Source: Batkoa obscura
Taxonomy: Eukaryota; Entomophthoromycota; Entomophthoromycetes; Entomophthorales; Batkoaceae
Reading direction: 5' to 3'
DNA: 64,000 nucleotides
Assembly: GCA_030770535.1 (NCBI GenBank)
Contig: JASVEC010000007.1
Coordinates: 434,001-498,000, forward strand
The notes under the pieces were generated by a model. The model searched no databases. It was given only the letters and a program-made list of their open reading frames with translations, and was not told where the DNA came from. Each line of letters begins with the position of its first letter. Within the stretch, counting starts at the first letter, position 1. The translations under genes and the position numbers were made by a program. Shown here piece by piece: positions 23,351 to 35,508 of this stretch.

Positions 23351-24469
23351 ATGTTTCGAGCTTTACCATTCTTACTGTTTATTACTACTACTTTAAGTGA
23401 AAATCCCCTTGGGTTAACTTATTTAGATAAGGACTGTTATAAAATCAGCGATCAAAAAATATGGTTCGAATTAGATATATCCTCAAAGTATCAACGTAAT
23501 TGTCACCCTTTACATCATTGGGTACCAATATTAGGGAAGGATAAAAACCCAGAAGAGTGGTATCGAGGAAAGAGTTGTCTTCGTGATCCTGAAGATTGTT
23601 GTGTAACATGTCGTCAATACTGTACTGATACTTTTCGAATAAGGACTACCGATTCAATTGATTTAATGAAAGATTTATTTACAATCGATATCACATCTAC
23701 AAGCAAAGAGAGAGATTATTTACATATTGCACCTACTATTGAAGCTTTTAATTATATTTCTGTGGATTTAAGACAAGGTTTAAGATCCGTTGTTATTCCT
23801 TTAAACAATTTGCACTCAGATGATCAAAATTATCGTCAAGTCTTTCAAATTAAAATGACTGAAAGTATTATTTCTAAGATTCTAAATAATACTAGTCTAT
23901 ATAAAAAGGATGCTCAAACTATTCAGTCTGATGATCATGTCTTAGGTATCGATAAAATTTGTCTTTTAGCTAATGATGTATTACGGACTGCTGCCAAGGA
24001 ATATGATTTTAGTAGATGTTTCAAATTAATCCCAAACTCAGAGACTAAGTCTGGTTGTGGGCCTTGGCCTAATTATTATGAAGAAAATCGTGGTTATCGT
24101 TGTGGTTCATCTAAAAAAGTCAATGAAGCCACTGCTTTAGCTTCATGTCTTACAAATTTACCTTTAATTAACACCTCCAAAATGGCCTATAATAACAAAG
24201 CTTTAGGTTATATGAGAACAGCTGTTACTCTTGGTCTTTCTGCTATTCCCTATGCTGGTTTAGTTTTGGCAGCTACTACCGATGCTATTTTAGGCCCTAC
24301 AGCAGATGAAATCATCCTTAATGAATACAAAGATAAAGAATATGATGAAAAGCTAGTAATACTTAGTGGAATTCGTAAACAAGTTTTAAAAGAAAGTGGT
24401 AATCTTGCAAAAGGATATATTAAAAAAAATTATGGTGATGTTCTTACTCAAATCAAAGGTTTATTATAG
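23351..24469 (+). CDS. secreted cysteine-containing protein of unknown family, 372 residues
   Basis: Single exon, ATG to TAG. Residues 1 to about 17 are a typical signal peptide (MFRALPFLLFITTTLS). The mature protein has twelve cysteines, most in the first 90 residues (including DCCVTCRQYC), then a mixed helical middle. Near the C-terminus is a hydrophobic glycine/alanine-rich segment (about residues 285-312, containing LGLSAIPYAGLVLAA) followed by a lysine-rich tail. The even cysteine count and signal peptide imply a disulfide-bonded extracellular or surface protein; the hydrophobic segment could insert into a membrane. I do not recognise the family. It has broken relatives in both IR1 arms and in the right IR2 arm, so the family is expanding and decaying locally. 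A TATA box lies 47 bp upstream. A role as effector or wall protein is only a guess. Confidence 0.85.
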   Translation: MFRALPFLLFITTTLSENPLGLTYLDKDCYKISDQKIWFELDISSKYQRNCHPLHHWVPILGKDKNPEEWYRGKSCLRDPEDCCVTCRQYCTDTFRIRTTDSIDLMKDLFTIDITSTSKERDYLHIAPTIEAFNYISVDLRQGLRSVVIPLNNLHSDDQNYRQVFQIKMTESIISKILNNTSLYKKDAQTIQSDDHVLGIDKICLLANDVLRTAAKEYDFSRCFKLIPNSETKSGCGPWPNYYEENRGYRCGSSKKVNEATALASCLTNLPLINTSKMAYNNKALGYMRTAVTLGLSAIPYAGLVLAATTDAILGPTADEIILNEYKDKEYDEKLVILSGIRKQVLKESGNLAKGYIKKNYGDVLTQIKGLL

Positions 24470-24599
24470 ATATATATTACTTTAAATAAATACATATATT
24501 AGATTTAATATTTGCTTTAAGATAATTTTTTATATTATATTGACTCAAGCTTCTTAGCAATCGAATCCTTTTCACATACAGACTACTAGAGTACTTTTT

Positions 24600-25110
24600 G
24601 TAAACTTATCCAAAAGAATTTACCTGATAAATACTTAGCCGTTAACTGTATCCCTGACCCTATTCTTTCCCATAACATTGTTCACTCCAACTCCTCACTT
24701 TCTAAACTCTTAGCTCCGCTTAACAAATCCATTTTGTTATCTCCTAAACTTAAATCCTACATTTAATCTATTTACTCAGGTGTGACAATTTCCTGTAAAC
24801 ATAAAAAAGACATCAGAAAATCTGACCTGCTTGGCTTTCCTTGTCTAGTTTATAATTTCCATAATAAAACGCTATTACACCATTCTATTGAGCACAATTT
24901 TGTCTCTGTTCTTTGGAACAAAGTTTGTTATCTTTTGCTCCCTTCTATTAATATCTTTAATGCTTCAATTATTGCAACTTTAAATAACTCCCTACTTGTG
25001 GTTGCCTTATTTGACCTTAATGTTGTTTTCTCAGCTACTGGTTCAATTTTTCTTACAATCACAGTCATTCATACTAAAAAGATGTTCCATCCTCGATCTA
25101 CTGTTTGATG
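24600..25110 (+). other. coding-like relic of unknown origin
   Basis: A plus-strand frame is open for nearly all of about 170 codons with one interruption, and contains 108 codons from 24782 to 25108. Base composition is visibly richer in C than the surrounding desert, and the peptide (for example FPCLVYNFHNKTLLHHSIEH) looks protein-like. I recognise no domain. It may be a piece of a dead gene or transposon. Confidence 0.4.
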
Positions 25111-25640
25111 TGACCCCTTTTCGGGCCGCAAAAATTCACTACTAAAGGAATTCTGTTTTGTGATACACCAAAAACTTCCAAAGTTTAGATCATTTTATAC
25201 ATCTTTCACTCAACCGATTTTTTCTAGCATACCGCTCTCTGTTACCAAAAATACCTTTTCTTCTTTCTAGTTCACCCTCTCTCAATGATTTGCACTCTCA
25301 TCAATCTGTTTTACTTATCTGAATAAAAACACAAGAATCCTTTTGAATTTAAAAAAAACAAACTCATATTTGGAAAAAGATTTTATGCTTTTCATAGCCT
25401 GATATTAAACTTTCTGTTAAATTTGTATTAGTGAATATACAGCTATAAAAAACTAATAATCATTTAGTAAAAATTATTCTTATAAAAAATAACTATACAT
25501 TGTGAATAACTATACAAGGCTAAAAAACCCAACATATAAAACAGATCACATACGACAGTAAACAAAAAACAACGACTTTATTTTGAACCAACAAAACAAT
25601 TCAAATCAAACACTACTATTTGTAAATTCATACTTTATCT

Positions 25641-25883
25641 TTATTCATAATAGCAACAACAAGTTAGCCAGCCTAGTCCACAACATTCTCCTTTTTTATA
25701 TCTACCTGATGGACCAGAACATTTCTTACAACGATCATTACATAGTTTTCCGCCACCGATTCCTTTACATGAGCCCGCAGCTCCACAGGCTTGGATTTCA
25801 GCAGCTATATTGGCTTCTGGGGCAGCAGCAATAACAATGGAGAGAGAAGCGATGGCAATTAATAGCGTAGATTGAAATTTCAT
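25641..25883 (-). CDS. small secreted ten-cysteine peptide, copy 1
   Basis: Single exon, 80 residues. The N-terminal 19-20 residues are a signal peptide (MKFQSTLLIAIASLSIVIAA). The mature part of about 60 residues has ten cysteines in the order C, C, C, C, C, CC, CCC, with GSCKG, LCNDRCKKC, GECCG and the terminal TCCCYYE. This spacing suggests a compact disulfide-rich fold of the knottin or defensin kind, though I cannot assign a known family. Two paralogues lie at 43874 and 45643. A TATA box lies 51 bp upstream. Secretion and small size fit an antimicrobial, insect-directed or signalling peptide; which one is not shown by the sequence. Confidence 0.88.
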   Translation of the reverse strand: MKFQSTLLIAIASLSIVIAAAPEANIAAEIQACGAAGSCKGIGGGKLCNDRCKKCSGPSGRYKKGECCGLGWLTCCCYYE

Positions 25884-25933
25884 TTTTTGAAGACACCTAA
25901 TATTTTTTATTAGATCTGTCGAGGTTTTGAGCC

Positions 25934-25942
25934 TTTTTATAC
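25934..25942 (-). promoter_or_regulatory. TATA box of peptide copy 1
   Basis: GTATAAAAAGG on the minus strand, 51 bp upstream of the ATG. Confidence 0.6.
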
Positions 25943-26365
25943 TTTTACTGTGAATGACAGCGGTTTATTATAACTCAATGACTATGCTGAATAAAATTCT
26001 TTAGTTGTTATAATAATTATAAAAAGAAGATTCGATATAATACTTATTTATTTTTAAATAGTTGATCTCCCTTTTTAAAATAAAATTCAAATGATTCAAA
26101 TATTTGAAACTTCAGGACTTTCCTTAATTTAGAAGGTATTATTTTGAATTGTATTATTCTTTGTCCAAATTAATATTCAAACGCATTTTTATTTTATTTC
26201 GACTATTTTTTTAGAATATGTCATTTTATTCTATGATAAAATTGATTATTATAGAACTCATTTTAACTGTTTTGTAAATAGATCAAATATATATTTTATG
26301 AGATTTAGATTTAAACTGGTTGTGTTTTAGTATGAGAATATAATACTGAGTATGACGCTAAATGC

Positions 26366-26462
26366 GAGGGATATATTTTTTGATTTAAGAATTTACTGAT
26401 AACCTTTCCATTTAAATAGCACTTAAAAAATGAAAAAGTGATGAAATCAAAAAAATACTCCC
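26366..26462 (-). mobile_element. GGGGATG MITE, copy 14
   Basis: A diverged copy (GAGGGATAT..., ...ACTCCC). The flanks are not a clean duplication. Confidence 0.75.
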
Positions 26463-26696
26463 ATATGAATTTATTCTTATTAAATGTAGAAATCAATATA
26501 TTGATAGAAAGCTCACCCAACTCAGATTGTTTTATACAAATTAAATTATTAAATATCTAACACCAATATTCAATTTAATAGATATTAAAGTATTTATATA
26601 CTGTAGGGTTGAAGTCAATTTAATAGCTATTATTAATTAAAAGGTGGGATAAAAAGTTTCTGATCCAGCTTTTTAACGATTTTTCTTCTAAAATAT

Positions 26697-26793
26697 GGGG
26701 AGATGTATCTGTGTTTAGAATTTTATTAACAAATTTTTCGCTTAAATAGTTCTTAAAAAATGGGGAAAAGGGATGAGCTAAAAAAACACTTCT
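26697..26793 (-). mobile_element. GGGGATG MITE, copy 15
   Basis: Starts GGGGAGATGTA. The right end is decayed (ACACTTCT). Confidence 0.7.
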
Positions 26794-27352
26794 ACATGTT
26801 GAAAAAGTTGAAGTTCCAAATAGTTAATCGTTGAAGGTAAATAAAAGAATAAGGGAGAGAGTGGCTATAATGTAATCATTATTAACAGTCCTTAATAGTT
26901 TATCAATATTCTAAATCGGGTTTTTGTCTCTAATTTAAAATTTAAAATTTAAAATCTGATATTTGAATCTGATATTTGAAATGGATATTTTTATACTTCT
27001 TATTGACTTTTTGATTATTTTTGAGATTTTATTCTTAGAATTAATTACTTACAAAATTGCGTTAATGTTTCTATTAAATTAAATTAAATTGAATTATTAA
27101 TTCTATTGATGTTGGAAAAATACTATTAATAAAGTTATTGATTTTGTAATATTAAGTTGACATATTGGGTTATTGCTTAATGATAACATGATAGTTATAT
27201 ATTTGTAAGCTAAAAAATAAAAATAAAATATTGGAATTATTACAGGTGCTTCATCATTAGTTGCTAATGTAAATAATAAATTGAAGCCAAATAATCTTCA
27301 TTTTAATTATTACATTTTATTCGCATTTATTTCAATAATATTATTTAATACA

Positions 27353-27449
27353 TAAGAATATTTTTTTTACTTCATTACTTTTTTCATTTTTTAAGCACTA
27401 TTTGAGTGGAAAGATTGCTAGTAAATTCTTAAACAAGAAACACATCCCC
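27353..27449 (+). mobile_element. GGGGATG MITE, copy 16
   Basis: The left end has decayed; the right end ACATCCCC and the internal core are intact. Confidence 0.72.
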
Positions 27450-28363
27450 AAACATTAATCAATTAATTTCAAACTTTGAAATTTTTATTTATAAACATGA
27501 TAAAATTAATAATTCAACTATTAGTAATGATAAAATAGATACAGTTTCTAAAAATGTATTAAAAATACAAAACATTGAAAATATTTACATTTTATTAAAT
27601 ATAATAATAAGTCATATTATTATCCGATATCTGACAGGTTAAAAAAAGTGATACAATTTCAATTAAAATCCATAGAGTTTATAAAAAAATTAAAAGATCC
27701 TTTGACTTGTTTTATAAAAATAATAAAAATTTTTAGTTCCAATCTTTACTAAGCAAGTAAGTAGCTTATTAAATAATAAAAACCAACTTTTGAATACTAA
27801 TATTATTTAAGTTATTAATGGCTAAATTAGTAAATAATCAAAAACTAAGTAATTTTAATAATAAATAAAAACTAACAATATTTTATTTGTATAACAGGGA
27901 TGGTTAATTATAGTTTTAAGGCCAGCCACTCCCTTTGATACAGCTATTTGTTAATTTGGTAATATATTAATAGTGCAGTTATAACATTAAGATTATTTAT
28001 TTAATAGTAAATCTGCAGTATTGACAATAAAGCAGTCAATAATGAGTATTTCTCAATGAAGTTGTATAGGACTATGTATTTATTTACATATTGTAACTTT
28101 AATTAATATCAATATACAGGTTATATTAGTAAAATTTTTGCTAATCCAGTGATTCCTATTAAATTTAGTAGGAACTCTGTAAACTTATAATAGAAATTAT
28201 AACAAAATAATTTAAGATTGTGTTAGTTATTTTTAGTTTTTGATAAATAATTTATTTTTACAGAATTTTAAGCAAGGTTTTCAATATAAAATATTTAAAA
28301 ATTGAATAAAAAATGAAACCAATTTAGATATCCCTATATATAGCTGATCTTCGAGTAGAATTA

Positions 28364-28461
28364 GGGGATGTTTTTTTTGGCTTCATTACTTTTTCCACCT
28401 TTTAAACACTATTTGAGTGGAAAAATTGTTAGTAAAATTCTGAACACAAAAATACATCCCC
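28364..28461 (+). mobile_element. GGGGATG MITE, copy 17
   Basis: Perfect ends GGGGATG...CATCCCC, flanked by ATTA on both sides. It is one of the clearest cases for a 4-bp target duplication. Confidence 0.9.
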
Positions 28462-29156
28462 ATTAAGAATTTTGTTTTTTGTTAAGTGAAAAATCAATAA
28501 AAAGATAAATCTATTTAAAATATTTTTGAATTATTAATAAATAATAAAATGAGAATTTAATATCTTTTTTGGGAATCTTTTATATTTCAATTCTTTTTGA
28601 AAAAAATTCAAGATGAATCTCGTGTTTTAACTGAAATAAATATAAAATGTAATGAGTGTGTACTAAACATTAGGGTCGAATGAATTGGAAAGAAGGGTTC
28701 TTAAGAGAAGCAAAAATATATTTAGAAAGTGAAAGTAAGATGTTATAAAAGAATGTCTGGATGTAATCTGACTCTCGAGATTTTGATCTAGACAATTCTC
28801 AGTCAACAGCGAAGGAAAAACTCTCTAGGGAGGAGGAGTTATTCAGCTACTGTTTTAATCTTGTTCATTAATAAATTAAATTAGTATGATTTTTGTATAG
28901 ATATTTAATTATTTTACTTAGAAACACAATACAAACTTACTTCATAATAGTAAATTTTTACTAATACAAGAAATTTCAATGTTTTATTTGACTTAAAAAG
29001 TTATACATTTAAGATAGACAGGATCAATGTTTTTTAATCCTTTTATTCCAATTAAATGCAAATTAAATCAACTTAAATAATATAATTAATGAATTTGCAT
29101 AAGGTATTTGCAATGAGGAAATTGATCTAATCTGCTCAATATCTATGCTATTGGCA

Positions 29157-29183
29157 TTTTATTTTATTTTATTTTATTTTATT
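29157..29183. repeat. short (TTTTA)n run
   Basis: About five tandem TTTTA units, the same motif as in the IR1 arms. Confidence 0.85.
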
Positions 29184-30464
29184 ATTTATAATGTCATTGT
29201 CCTTTTGTTGTGTTGAGATTTAATTTTATCAAATGAATTTTGGTTTATTTAATATAAAATTAAAGAATAATTAAAATAAATATCAATAAATAAACAAAAA
29301 TTCACTAAATAATTAATAATATTAGTTAGTTTATTTGAATATATTAATAGTCTTAAAGTGAATATTTAAATCTATTAAATTGATGCTTATTGTATTTTTG
29401 AGTTTTTATTTTGTTCTTTACTATTCTAAAACAAATAATATTAATGTTTTAAAGTAATCAATTAAACAATCTTTACAAGCATCACAATATCTAATAATTA
29501 TTAGAAGCATTAGAAACAATCTAAATTTAGTAAAAATAATATTAGAAATCAATATAAGTTAATAAGCTTGGATAAAATCATAGCAGTATAATACCGATTA
29601 TTAAAATAATAACTTAATAAACTAATTTTATTAGTAGCTATTTATATTATTAGATGTAATAAACAAACAAATAATACTTAAGCTATAAAACTAAGGAATC
29701 AATAAAAATTTATTTAAAATATATATCATAAACCAATAAATATTAATCTACTTTTTATAGTTAAAATTATAATTACAATTATATAATTCCAAACATTAAA
29801 CAATAATTTAATTTTTGTTCAATATTAACTATCTAAATTATTTGATGTAATATAATTGTATTGTAATTACAAATATTATACTAAAGAATCTTAAATTAAA
29901 TCATTGAAAGGTTCTTTATATTATCGTTAGATTTGAACCAATAGTTTAAATGTTTAAATATTTAAATAATTATAGGTAGGATACTATATAAAATTATATA
30001 TCAATTCATTACTATTAATTATTGCAATTAAATTAAAGAAGATTTATATAAAATGCAATTATATATATTGAATTATTATTCCTATTGTCTTTAATCAATC
30101 TAAATTCCTTAAGTCTTATTATAATAAAATCAAAAAGTTAGTATTAAAGTTATTGATATTTAGATCATCACTTCATCAATTACTTTATTAAGTAGTAGAA
30201 TATTAAATTCATCGGATGGATACTATTATTTATTATAAAAACATAATTTACCTTTTTTATTTTAGACTCAATATTTGTTTTTTAAATTAACTAAACAATT
30301 AACTATGAGAATTTCAGATATTAAAAATAGTCAAGTATTGAATATTTAAATAGGCAATTTACTTGAATTTAATTTTTTATTATTAATTAGAAAATCTTAA
30401 CATTATTTAATGTACTAGATTAAAGCTGATATTAAAATAAAGTTAAATAACTATAATAATATTA

Positions 30465-30601
30465 CACTAAAAGAGATCTCAAACTGTTACTCCGAAAACG
30501 TACTTTATTTGGTAAAACACGATAGTTTTTTTAAAATAAACCTTCATATTTTACTAAATAAAGTATGTTTTTGGAGTGACAGTTTGAGATCTCTTTTAGT
30601 G
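30465..30601. mobile_element. 137-bp hairpin MITE with TA duplication
   Basis: Ends CACTAAAAGAGATCTC...GAGATCTCTTTTAGTG form inverted repeats of about 50 bp with roughly four mismatches around a short loop. TA flanks both sides, as expected for Tc1/mariner-type insertion. There is no coding capacity and no second copy in the window. Confidence 0.85.
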
Positions 30602-31575
30602 TAGAAGTCATAAAATTAGTTGCATTTTGTAAGACCAATTTTTATCTTTACTTTTTATTATTTTAATAATTCATAATTACTTTACCACTCATTCAATTCA
30701 TAGATGTGCCTAATTTTAATCCCGATTCCATAACTATAAATAATCAAAATAAGATTAATATAAGGTGTAATAATTCATATAAGCTACTAAAAATAAGATT
30801 AATAATAGTTTTATTAAAAGTTCAATCATTTCAATCTGCAACTAAGAAAAGATTAATAGTCCATCAAATGGTGCTAAAATTCATATTTAAAAAATATATC
30901 AAAAATAATATTGAACCTCTCAATTATCATCATGTACATAAAACTCTTTCTTTAACATAAATTACTAAATCTAGTCACTTACTTTAATTAATTTTATGAT
31001 TCAATAAATATATATATAAAAGAATTATTTTCGCTAGTTTCAACCAATAAAATAATAATATCTTTAAAAAAAGTGTATGAAATTTGATTTCAATATTTAT
31101 TTTAGTGTTAGAATATTCAATTGCATATTATCAATTTATTTATAAAAGGACTATTATTAATCTTCTTTTTTATATGCAATTACTCAGTTTTATTCTTTAA
31201 TGCAGTTAAGTAATATGTTTAAAATATTAAATTTTGTTAAATATAATAAATAATAATAAAAATAAAAGTTGATTATAATTATAATAAACTACAGTTTATG
31301 ACTATATTTTAGAATCTTATTTTCAAAAGTATTTAAAAATATAATTTATAACAAAATAACCAAAATAATCAAAATTTGTATAATAAAATAATATTGAATT
31401 TTAATTAATTAAATCGATAGTGACTAGCACTAAAAAAAGAGATACAATAAAACAAGAGATACAGATGTAAGTACGAGTCAAAGAGTAAGATAGAAGATAA
31501 CATATATACAAACGAATAAAATAGGAATCAAGCTATTAAGTTAGATACAACTAATGATCAATATATTACATTCTA

Positions 31576-31839
31576 TTAACAAGCTTGAGAATTAGCAATC
31601 ATTGGAGTTAAAGAAATTTTTATTGTTAATTCTTTATTACCATCTTTAGAATTAAAACCAAATTTTAACATCTCATCAAAATTGGGATTTAATTTGACCA
31701 TTTCTTTAATATCTTGTAAATCTTCGATACAGTGATTACTATCTTCACTTGAAGTACTATTACTACTTAATCTTTTTTCATTGATTTTTGTAATGTTCAC
31801 TCGACTGATTCTTTTCCATGTTTTAATTGAAGTTAGCAT
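31576..31839 (-). CDS. doubtful small protein, 87 residues
   Basis: ATG-started frame with a serine-rich centre (SSNSTSSEDS) and a charged C-terminal half; no family is recognised. Codon composition is richer in G and C than the surrounding desert, which is the main reason to list it. A TATATA lies about 33 bp upstream. It could equally be a chance frame or a leftover exon. Confidence 0.3.
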   Translation of the reverse strand: MLTSIKTWKRISRVNITKINEKRLSSNSTSSEDSNHCIEDLQDIKEMVKLNPNFDEMLKFGFNSKDGNKELTIKISLTPMIANSQAC

Positions 31840-32556
31840 TATGTAAATATAAAATATTATTAATAAATGTTATATATTGTTGAATTTGAAAGTTAATTAT
31901 TTAAGCTATAAAATAGATAAAGCAATAAAAAAAAATAGTAAATTATTTTACAAATTTAACACAAATATCAACTTCAATCGAGTATTTATATTCTTTTTAT
32001 TTGCATTAATATCATTTATATTTTAATCATTTATTTTCTTAATTCAGCTGAATTTATTGCATAAACTAGTTGAATTACAGCACGCAATTTGATTCGTTGA
32101 AAGTCCATTCAAAATAATATTTATAAATAATTGAGTAGAATATTTTAACTTAGGATTATTCCTTGTTACTAAATTAAATATAAAAAAATAGTCAAATAAA
32201 GTATCCTTAATATGGATATCAAAAAAAAGTGTAGTTAATTTCATGCTTCTTTGAACTTTATTATTATTATTTATATTTAATGGGTACTTAGAACCCGATT
32301 TAGTTCCAAATCCTCATTTGTATATTATATATAAATTTGGGAATGCTGGACGCTTATTAATATTCTTATTAATTTGAATTACAATGAAAATACTATCCTT
32401 ATAAATATCGAAGTGAACTAAAAGTTAGCTATTTTCTAAGATTTACTGAATTGAAATTCGAATTTGGAATCAAAATTATAAAGCACATAAATCAAACTTT
32501 GAAAGTAAACATCTTGTCATTGGTGGGTGTCAAACAAAAATAGCCCCTTTTATACT

Positions 32557-32692
32557 ACTAATTCAATTTAAATGTGGGTTAGGTACTTTTGATTTTATAA
32601 TTACTCATACAGAAATAGAAAATGACGTTCTATTAGAATCCATCAAATATAAAATACAAAATACCCAATTTACATTTAAATTGAATTAATAG
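32557..32692. repeat. 136-bp imperfect hairpin, possible MITE
   Basis: The left part (TAATTCAATTTAAATGT...) and the right part (...ACATTTAAATTGAATTA) are inverted repeats of about 45 bp with several mismatches. No clear target duplication or second copy was seen. Confidence 0.5.
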
Positions 32693-32867
32693 TTACTGAT
32701 AAACTTCTATTTTTAAAGTTGCATAATAAAATATTAAAAAATCGACAATTATAGTCATTATCTATTTATTTCATATAAAATGAGCTATCCTTATTTTAAT
32801 TATTCTTGAAAATTTTATTTGCGTAAAATTGATCTTACTATTATTGATATCAAGCTTTTTATATGAT

Positions 32868-32900
32868 TATTTTATTTTTATTTTATTTTTATTTTATTTT
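32868..32900. repeat. short TTTTA-like run
   Basis: Tandem TTTTA/TTTTTA units. Confidence 0.8.
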
Positions 32901-33379
32901 CAGTCGAATAATAAAAGTGAAATCGAAATTAATATCAAACTTCTTCAAGTGACTTAGTTTAAAATTAATACTCTAAATACTTTACTGCGATCAATATTGA
33001 GTGGCAGCTCAGTAATAAAATTCAAGGATTTAAGGCTTGCATTCAAAATCATCTTCTGAATAATAATGTATTTTAATAATATATTTAAGCCAAAATACGG
33101 CTTGTTTTAAGGGACACTTCGATTTCAATTGTCGAATTGTTGAGTGTTGAAAATAATCAAACAGAACCAATATCAATAAAAGACATAGTCACAATTATAC
33201 GGTTCATTAATTTTTAGCTTATTTTTTATTAAGTTGAACTTGGATAAAAATGGTCAATAGTCCTTATATTAAATTCACTAATAAACTAGTAGCTTAAGTT
33301 GAGAAGTAAGCTATTTTAAACAAAAAATAGCATCATAATTATTGACTTTTTTTAATTTGGAAGAATGAGATCAGTATAT

Positions 33380-33476
33380 GGAGATATATTTTTATGTTTA
33401 AGAATTTTACTGACAATTTTTCCGCTTAAATAGTGCTTGAAAAATGGAAAAAGTGATGAAACTAAAAAAACATCCC
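33380..33476 (-). mobile_element. GGGGATG MITE, copy 18
   Basis: Left end GGAGATATA, right end ACATCCC. The left flank is ATAT and the right flank is ACAT. Confidence 0.78.
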
Positions 33477-34237
33477 ACATTAAGTTTTTGTAATCAATTT
33501 GTGTTTCTCTCTATGTGTTTCTTATTAAAGATTGTGAATAAATTTTGAAAAAAACTCTAAGGCATACTTGTTTTCTTTTCTTGCATCAAAAGAACTCATC
33601 AATTATGGCAATGTTACTAGTTGAAAGCATTTTGATTTAATTTTTTTTTTAAAAATTAAGGACTATTGAAACTTTATTCAAATTTTAATTAAATGTGATT
33701 TCTTTTTTCACCGCCAGGGGCAAAGTGTTAGAATCTTTAGTTTTATATTTGAACATCAAGTTAAAATTCCAAGTCAAAATTCGCTTGGGATTAGATCCCA
33801 ACTGTTGAAGTCTCAACGTATATTATTTAGTAATGATTTTATAAACGATGTTTTATGTTATATTGATTTAACCTTAATTGTTAAATTTTGATACTTAAAT
33901 GAAAGCTCAATTAACACACATTTGAGCTTCAACAGTTATGAATGAATTTCATTAATATTACACAACACTTAAAAATGCTTTGTTCTGAAATAATGCCTTG
34001 AATTTCAAGTAAATTTTAGTTATTATTTATTATTTATGGATCAACTACTAATTAACAAAAACAATAAAAAGATAAGTCAAAAACAAAGTAAAGTATCAGT
34101 GATATAATGATAGTTACCAATTTAAAAACTTTAATCACAATATATATTAGACTAACAGTTTATCTTTCATTTATTATAACGTATTATATATTCTTAATGT
34201 AATTAAAAATAATACCAATTTGAGGAATATTAAAGAT

Positions 34238-34337
34238 GGGAGTGTTTTTTTTTAACTTGATTATTTTTTCCATTTTTTAAGCGCTATTTAAGCGGAAAAT
34301 TTGTTAGTAAAACTCTTAAACATAAAAATACATCCCC
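34238..34337 (+). mobile_element. GGGGATG MITE, copy 19
   Basis: Left end GGGAGTG, right end ACATCCCC, core TTAAGCGCTATTTAA intact. The flanks are AGAT and ATAT. Confidence 0.85.
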
Positions 34338-35260
34338 ATATAATTATTACTCAATTCAATCTCAGTCATTGAAAACTTCATTTTGGTATTTCCTAAGTTC
34401 TTTCTACCTAGAAACTTTAAAGCTCTCTTTAACTATTTTTGATTCTTTTAATATTAATTTATGAGTTCATTTGATTATCTCACTTATTGCTAGTGATACA
34501 TTCAAGCTATGAATATTTCCTTTTATAATACACTTGGGTATCCTTTAAATAATCCGGTTTAGAAAAATGAAATTTAGAATATTAAGGAGAGGTACATCTT
34601 TATTTAAAATTGTTATATCAAGGTCAATGGAAGTAGTATTTGAAACACAGTAGGTTGTAAAACGGTAATTGACCTTTTCAATTACTTTTAATATATAAAT
34701 TAAATTTGATATATATCTTTAGATGTATTAATTTATACTCAAGATTTATTGTTTTTATGGTTTTGATTCTCTGTAAATATATAGATTTAATATAATTCTA
34801 TAAATATAATTGGTTCTATTTAATTTTATATCTAAGTTACGATGTTTTTATGTGTAAGCTTAAGCACTATAACTTTTTTAAACTTTATGTTAAATAGAAA
34901 ATAACTAAAATGATAAAATAAAATAGAATGACCCTTATATGAGTTTATAGTATTAAATTTAAGTTAAAATGAATAGTTAGAGCTATAGCTCTAACTGCTT
35001 TTAAATATCATTTTGAATATCATTTAACTAAAACAATTTCAACTAACATTTAATAAAAAGTTAATTTCAATTTTTATTAATGAAGTTCAAGTTGCTTCTA
35101 TCGAAATAAATAATAAATATAAATCTTAAACTTGCCATTTCTATAAAAACTTTATTAAGTTTTTTCAAACATAGTCAGTTAATTTTGAATTTTTCAGTAA
35201 ACTTGAATCAACTAATCAAAGTCAGTTCAAGTTGAAATTTAGTTTAAAAATTCAAGGTAT

Positions 35261-35359
35261 GGGGATGTATTTTTATATTTAAGAATTTCAGCAACAAATT
35301 TTCCACTCAAATAGTGCTTAAAAAATGGAAAAAATAATGAAGTCAAAAAAAACACTCTC
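35261..35359 (-). mobile_element. GGGGATG MITE, copy 20
   Basis: Left end GGGGATGTA, right end ACACTCTC. It lies about 110 bp upstream of the P450 TATA box. Confidence 0.85.
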
Positions 35360-35472
35360 ATATCTTGAGACAATCAAAAAGAGTTCGGAACAACTAAATT
35401 TTTTCAGAGATGTAAAAATCGTAAAACTGTGCAAAAAAAAACAATGCTTCAAATAAATAATGAAAAAAAGAG

Positions 35473-35479
35473 TATAAAA
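35473..35479 (+). promoter_or_regulatory. TATA box of the P450 gene
   Basis: GTATAAAAG lies 36 bp upstream of the ATG. Confidence 0.55.
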
Positions 35480-35508
35480 GATTAGATTCTATTTAAAAGT
35501 GAACAATA

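Larger units (their letters stand above)
21742..24532 (+). repeat. IR2 left arm, about 2.8-kb inverted repeat
   Basis: Pairs with 37762-40484 in reverse complement (positions sum to about 62,293). The arms are highly similar, with scattered substitutions and one larger indel of about 80 bp. That indel is near 21810-21890, where a repeated GTTTATTTCT flanks the extra sequence, suggesting deletion in the right arm. The arm includes the whole secreted-protein gene and about 1.6 kb of its 5' flank. Confidence 0.9.
25950..35472. other. AT-rich gene desert inside IR2
   Basis: This is the most AT-rich part of the window. Apart from seven MITE copies, two hairpin elements, short TTTTA runs and one doubtful small frame (31576-31839), I see no gene. 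Homopolymer-like A/T stretches and short repeats dominate. Confidence 0.6.

Noticed and set aside
26311-26520. 69-codon minus-strand frame
   Set aside because: It runs straight through a MITE; its peptide is MITE sequence plus flanks.
30706-30960. 84-codon frame in the IR2 spacer
   Set aside because: Starts at GTG, lacks any family signal, and its composition equals the surrounding desert.
32044-32244. 66-codon minus-strand frame
   Set aside because: Low-complexity Phe/Ile/Asn-rich peptide. A second frame over its end also looks open, so there is no consistent coding signal.
33807-33940. Short inverted pair AACTGTTGAAG / CTTCAACAGTT
   Set aside because: Only about 12-17 bp, no TIR-like borders and no second copy. 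Probably chance or an old remnant.
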